DNA of 7,085 nucleotides from Rhizobiaceae bacterium (GTDB lineage: Bacteria; Pseudomonadota; Alphaproteobacteria; Rhizobiales; Rhizobiaceae): the NCBI GenBank assembly GCA_028865845.1, contig JAGWJK010000211.1:1-7085 (forward strand), read 5' to 3'. Below the pieces are notes generated by a model. The model made no database searches, was not told the origin of the DNA, and saw only the letters and a list, made by a program, of their open reading frames with translations. The translations under genes and the position numbers were made by a program. This document shows positions 4,638-7,085 of this stretch, piece after piece (position 1 is the first letter of the stretch; each line of letters starts with the position of its first letter).

Positions 4638-5831
4638 GTGATTGAATTCGCTCTGCTGTTTGGATTGGGCTTTTTGACGGCCGCCTTTCTGGTCTTCCTG
4701 GTCGCGCCCGCGGTTCACCGCCGCGTGGTATGGTTTACCGAAAAACGCCTGAAAGCCACGATGCCGCTGAGCCCGCAAGAAGTGCGGGCGCAGAAGGACA
4801 TGGCGCGAGCGCTGTTTGCTGCCGAAAACGCCAAGACCGAACAGGCGCTATCCCGCGAGCGCGACAAAAGCGTCGCGTTGCAGATCCACAGCGGCAAACT
4901 TCAGCAGGAGGCGGGCCGCTATGCCGCCGCCAATGTCGAGCTGCAGACCCGGATAGACGATATGGAAGTGGAGGCTGGCGAATTGCGTTCGCGGCTGCGT
5001 CGCGAAGAAAGCTATATCAGCCAGCTCAAATCCGGCATCCACGCCGCCGACCAGGTCAGCGCCGAGAAGGATGCCGACATCGACGGCCTGCGCAAGCGCA
5101 TGAACAAGATGGCTGCGGATACCGACAATCTGAAGATCGACCTTGCAGCCCGCGAGACCGAAGTCGAGAGCCTCAAACTCCGCATCGACACCCTCCGCGA
5201 GGAGCGCGACGCCCTGCACCACGATCTCAACCTCGCCAGCCTGCGCGCCAAGGATGCCGAATTGAAGCTCGGCCAGGAAAGCGACAAGGCCCAACGGCTG
5301 GAGGAGCGGCTCAACCGCGAGATCGCCGCGAACGCCGACAAGGAGACCGCGATCGAGCGCCACGCTCAGGACATCGCCCGGCTGAAGGACAGGCTGGAGT
5401 CGATCAATCCCGAAACGCCGGAAATTGCTCGGCCGCTTCGCGCCATCGTCACCACTCCCCCCGGCAACGGGTCGAACGGGACGAAACCGCCGCTGATGCC
5501 GCGCATCGTCGAGACTGCCGAAACCAATAACAACACTGCTGAACCGGAGCGCAACGTGGAAGACGAGATCGCTCAAATGACGGAAGAGGTGCGCAACCGC
5601 GCTGCGGCTCTTTCCGACCGCCTGCTCAAATCGCGCTCGCCATCGCATGATCAGGCCATGCGCGAGGAGATCGCCACGATCGCCGCCAACATGGTGGCGA
5701 TGACCGCCCTGAAGGAGGGCGATCAGTCGCCGATCTTCAATCTTTTGCCGAAGGAAACCAGTGCGGCCGAACAGGGCGCGCGCGTGAGCCTTGCCGAACG
5801 AGCTGCGGCTTTGCTGCCCAAGCAGCAGTAA
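4638..5831 (+). CDS. Membrane-anchored coiled-coil protein, function unknown
   Basis: I do not recognise a named family. The 397-residue product opens with one hydrophobic segment (about 3-25, EFALLFGLGFLTAAFLVFLV), followed by HRR and KR basic residues that place the rest in the cytoplasm by the positive-inside rule. Residues about 45-255 form a long, highly charged coiled coil (for example AARETEVESLKLRIDTLREE). A Pro/Gly/Asn-rich linker (about 258-300) follows, including TTPPGNGSNGTKPP. The tail (about 305-397) is mostly helical, with VEDEIAQMTEEVRNR and a final SLAERAAALLPKQQ. The start is GTG at 4638; no later start would keep the membrane segment, and the ribosome binding site is poor. 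Its position after the cell-cycle genes and its architecture would fit a polar, septal or envelope scaffold, but that is only inference. Confidence 0.85.
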   Translation: MIEFALLFGLGFLTAAFLVFLVAPAVHRRVVWFTEKRLKATMPLSPQEVRAQKDMARALFAAENAKTEQALSRERDKSVALQIHSGKLQQEAGRYAAANVELQTRIDDMEVEAGELRSRLRREESYISQLKSGIHAADQVSAEKDADIDGLRKRMNKMAADTDNLKIDLAARETEVESLKLRIDTLREERDALHHDLNLASLRAKDAELKLGQESDKAQRLEERLNREIAANADKETAIERHAQDIARLKDRLESINPETPEIARPLRAIVTTPPGNGSNGTKPPLMPRIVETAETNNNTAEPERNVEDEIAQMTEEVRNRAAALSDRLLKSRSPSHDQAMREEIATIAANMVAMTALKEGDQSPIFNLLPKETSAAEQGARVSLAERAAALLPKQQ

Positions 5832-5846
5832 GCCGCGTCCAGCGGC
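5832..5846. other. Small hairpin between convergent genes
   Basis: GCCGC (5832-5836) pairs with GCGGC (5842-5846) around GTCCA in the 24-base gap between two convergent stop codons. It has no T-run on either side, so any terminator role is doubtful. No better terminator is visible for either gene. Confidence 0.25.
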
Positions 5847-5855
5847 CAGATATCA

Positions 5856-6686
5856 TTATATCCGTTTCATCAGCGAGGCCATTTCAAACAGTGCGATCCC
5901 GCTTGCCGTCGCGACGTTGAGGCTGTCCAGTCCCGGCGCCTGCGGAATGCGGACACTGCCGAAGGCCGAGAGGATCGACGCCGGCAACCCCTCGCCTTCC
6001 GCGCCGACCACCAGCGCCATGCGATCCGCGGAGGGCACGGCGCGGATATCGACCTCCCCGCGCGGCGACAGGCTCCAGATGGCAAAGCCGCGCGCCGCCA
6101 GGGCTGCGAGCAGATCGGTCGCCCCTAATTGACGGCTGTATGGCATCGTCAGCACTGCGCCGACCGATACGCGCAGCGCCTTGCGATAGAGCGGATCGCA
6201 CGAGGTCTCGTCGAGCAACACGGCATCGGCCCCGAAAGCCGCCGCATTGCGGAACATCGATCCGACATTGTCGTGATTGGAAATGCCGCAGCCTGCAAGC
6301 ACAAGGGCGCGCTCCGGCAAACGGTCGAGAAAGGCGCCGACATCCGTTCCAACCCTGCGCCGGCCAAGCGCCAATACGCCGCGATGCAGATGGAAGCCGA
6401 CGATGCCGTCCAGTACCGGAGCTTCGGCGACATAGACCGGCACATCGGACGGGAGGCGCGCGATGATTTCCTCGAGCCCGGCGACGCGATTGCGCAGCAG
6501 CAGCACCTTTTCGGCGACAAAATCGCCTCCGGATGCATGCGCCGCCGCAAGCAGCCGCAGCACCACCGTACCCTCCGCGATGAAGCGATTTTCGCGCCCC
6601 GTCAAGTCACGCTCGCGCAGATCGCGAAACTCCGCGATGCGGGGATCGTCGGGATCTTCGATTGCGATCAGGCGCTCGCTTATCAC
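5856..6686 (-). CDS. SpoU/TrmH-family RNA 2'-O-ribose methyltransferase
   Basis: Members of this family fold their C-terminal domain into a deep trefoil knot (SPOUT) that binds S-adenosylmethionine and methylates a ribose 2'-hydroxyl in tRNA or rRNA. All three family motifs are present in the 276-residue product. Motif 1 is at about 134-150 (GISNHDNVGSMFRNAAA, with N140 and R146), motif 2 at 225-234 (LVVGAEGEGL), and motif 3 at 246-268 (VRIPQAPGLDSLNVATA, with S255, N257). The N-terminal part (about 5-110, including IEDPDDPRI, RENRFIAEGTVVL and the HRGVLALG element) resembles the RNA-binding substrate domain of these enzymes. The start is GTG at 6686 with only a weak ribosome binding site. 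It lies 11 bases after the stop of the upstream minus-strand gene, so the two are probably one operon. The RNA target cannot be read from sequence. Confidence 0.92.
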   Translation of the reverse strand: MISERLIAIEDPDDPRIAEFRDLRERDLTGRENRFIAEGTVVLRLLAAAHASGGDFVAEKVLLLRNRVAGLEEIIARLPSDVPVYVAEAPVLDGIVGFHLHRGVLALGRRRVGTDVGAFLDRLPERALVLAGCGISNHDNVGSMFRNAAAFGADAVLLDETSCDPLYRKALRVSVGAVLTMPYSRQLGATDLLAALAARGFAIWSLSPRGEVDIRAVPSADRMALVVGAEGEGLPASILSAFGSVRIPQAPGLDSLNVATASGIALFEMASLMKRI

Positions 6687-6697
6687 CGTGAAGGCCG

Positions 6698-7078
6698 TCA
6701 GTTCGACAGCAAGATCGTCGCAACGACGCGGCCGACGCTGTAATCGAAGACGACAGCCTGCCGTTGGCCGCTGGCAAGCGTGCCGTAGAACAGCACCTGA
6801 TTGCCCGAAAGAGCCGTCGACTGCACGGTAAAGCCCTGCGGCAGCGCCGCCGTGACCGAAATCGGCGCGTCAGAGGGGATCGTCGACACAGCCGAGCCGG
6901 CGGGCTTCGCGACCGGACGCATCGCCTTGTAGACAACGGCCCCAAACACCGCCATAAGGCTCACCACCATGATGGCGGCCGAGACGATCTGCAGGCGGAC
7001 CATCTTGCGTCGGACACTTTCCAGAGCCGGATCGAGGGGCTTTTCCTCTTGATCGTCGTCTGACTGGATATTCGTCAT
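6698..7078 (-). CDS. Small single-pass membrane protein, unknown function
   Basis: The 126-residue product has an acidic N-terminus (IQSDDDQEEK), a basic patch (RRKMVR) and then one transmembrane helix (about 29-51). A linker and a C-terminal domain of about 60 residues follow, with strand-like segments (PISVTAALPQGFTVQ, QAVVFDYSVGRVVATILL). The basic residues before the helix suggest that the C-terminal part is periplasmic. It may belong to an alphaproteobacterial small membrane protein family such as DUF6476, but I recall that only vaguely. ATG at 7078 is 7 bases from the window edge. No stop separates it from the edge, so a start further upstream cannot be excluded. The gene precedes the SpoU methyltransferase by 11 bases on the same strand, likely co-transcribed. 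Confidence 0.75.
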   Translation of the reverse strand: MTNIQSDDDQEEKPLDPALESVRRKMVRLQIVSAAIMVVSLMAVFGAVVYKAMRPVAKPAGSAVSTIPSDAPISVTAALPQGFTVQSTALSGNQVLFYGTLASGQRQAVVFDYSVGRVVATILLSN

Positions 7079-7085
7079 CGATGCG

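Noticed and set aside
4730..5530. A 266-residue plus-strand open frame and another minus-strand one (4848-5648) over the coiled-coil gene
   Set aside because: Both are shadow frames with Arg/Pro-rich or Val/Leu/Gly-biased low-complexity products. The 4638 frame has a membrane segment and coherent heptads.
1..7085. CRISPR array, tRNA, rRNA or insertion sequence
   Set aside because: No spaced direct repeats, cloverleaf, rRNA-like segment, transposase frame or terminal inverted repeats with target duplication were seen.

Overview
The window reads as chromosomal DNA of an alphaproteobacterium of the Rhizobiales, most likely Rhizobiaceae (Rhizobium, Sinorhizobium or Agrobacterium type). The reasons are GC-rich codon use, a CtrA response regulator next to a ChpT phosphotransferase and an EipA/DUF1134 periplasmic protein, a short rhizobial-type FliJ, and CcrM-type GANTC sites that are sparse overall but clustered upstream of ctrA.

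Layout from left to right: a ParD/ParE-type toxin-antitoxin pair on the plus strand (1-529, antitoxin cut by the window edge) that looks acquired; a hairpin-rich convergent gap (530-658); fliJ on the minus strand (659-1015); a 440-base divergent control region (1016-1455) with CtrA-like half-sites, three GANTC sites and an AT-rich palindrome; ctrA on the plus strand (1456-2157); back-to-back terminators (2185-2259); an orphan single-domain receiver on the minus strand (2292-2654); a 206-base gap with two inverted repeats; chpT on the minus strand (2861-3508); a divergent control region with a good CtrA box (3625-3639); eipA on the plus strand (about 3808-4419) with its terminator; an unrecognised membrane-anchored coiled-coil protein on the plus strand (4638-5831); and, convergent to it, a SpoU/TrmH RNA 2'-O-methyltransferase (5856-6686) and a small single-pass membrane protein (6698-7078) on the minus strand.

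The centre is a compact cell-cycle control locus. From established knowledge of Caulobacter, Brucella and Sinorhizobium, ChpT relays phosphate from the hybrid kinase CckA to CtrA (and to CpdR, which controls CtrA proteolysis). Phosphorylated CtrA then drives flagellar, envelope and division genes. Here the regulator, its phosphotransferase, an uncharacterised extra receiver and likely CtrA outputs (fliJ, eipA) lie side by side. The control regions between them carry CtrA-like motifs and GANTC sites. The least explained items are the orphan receiver, which has a weakened active site and a C-terminus ending in Ala-Ala, the coiled-coil membrane protein, and the inverted repeats at 571-619 and 2779-2834. 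I found no CRISPR array, tRNA, rRNA or insertion sequence, and no evidence for a wholly new multi-gene system.
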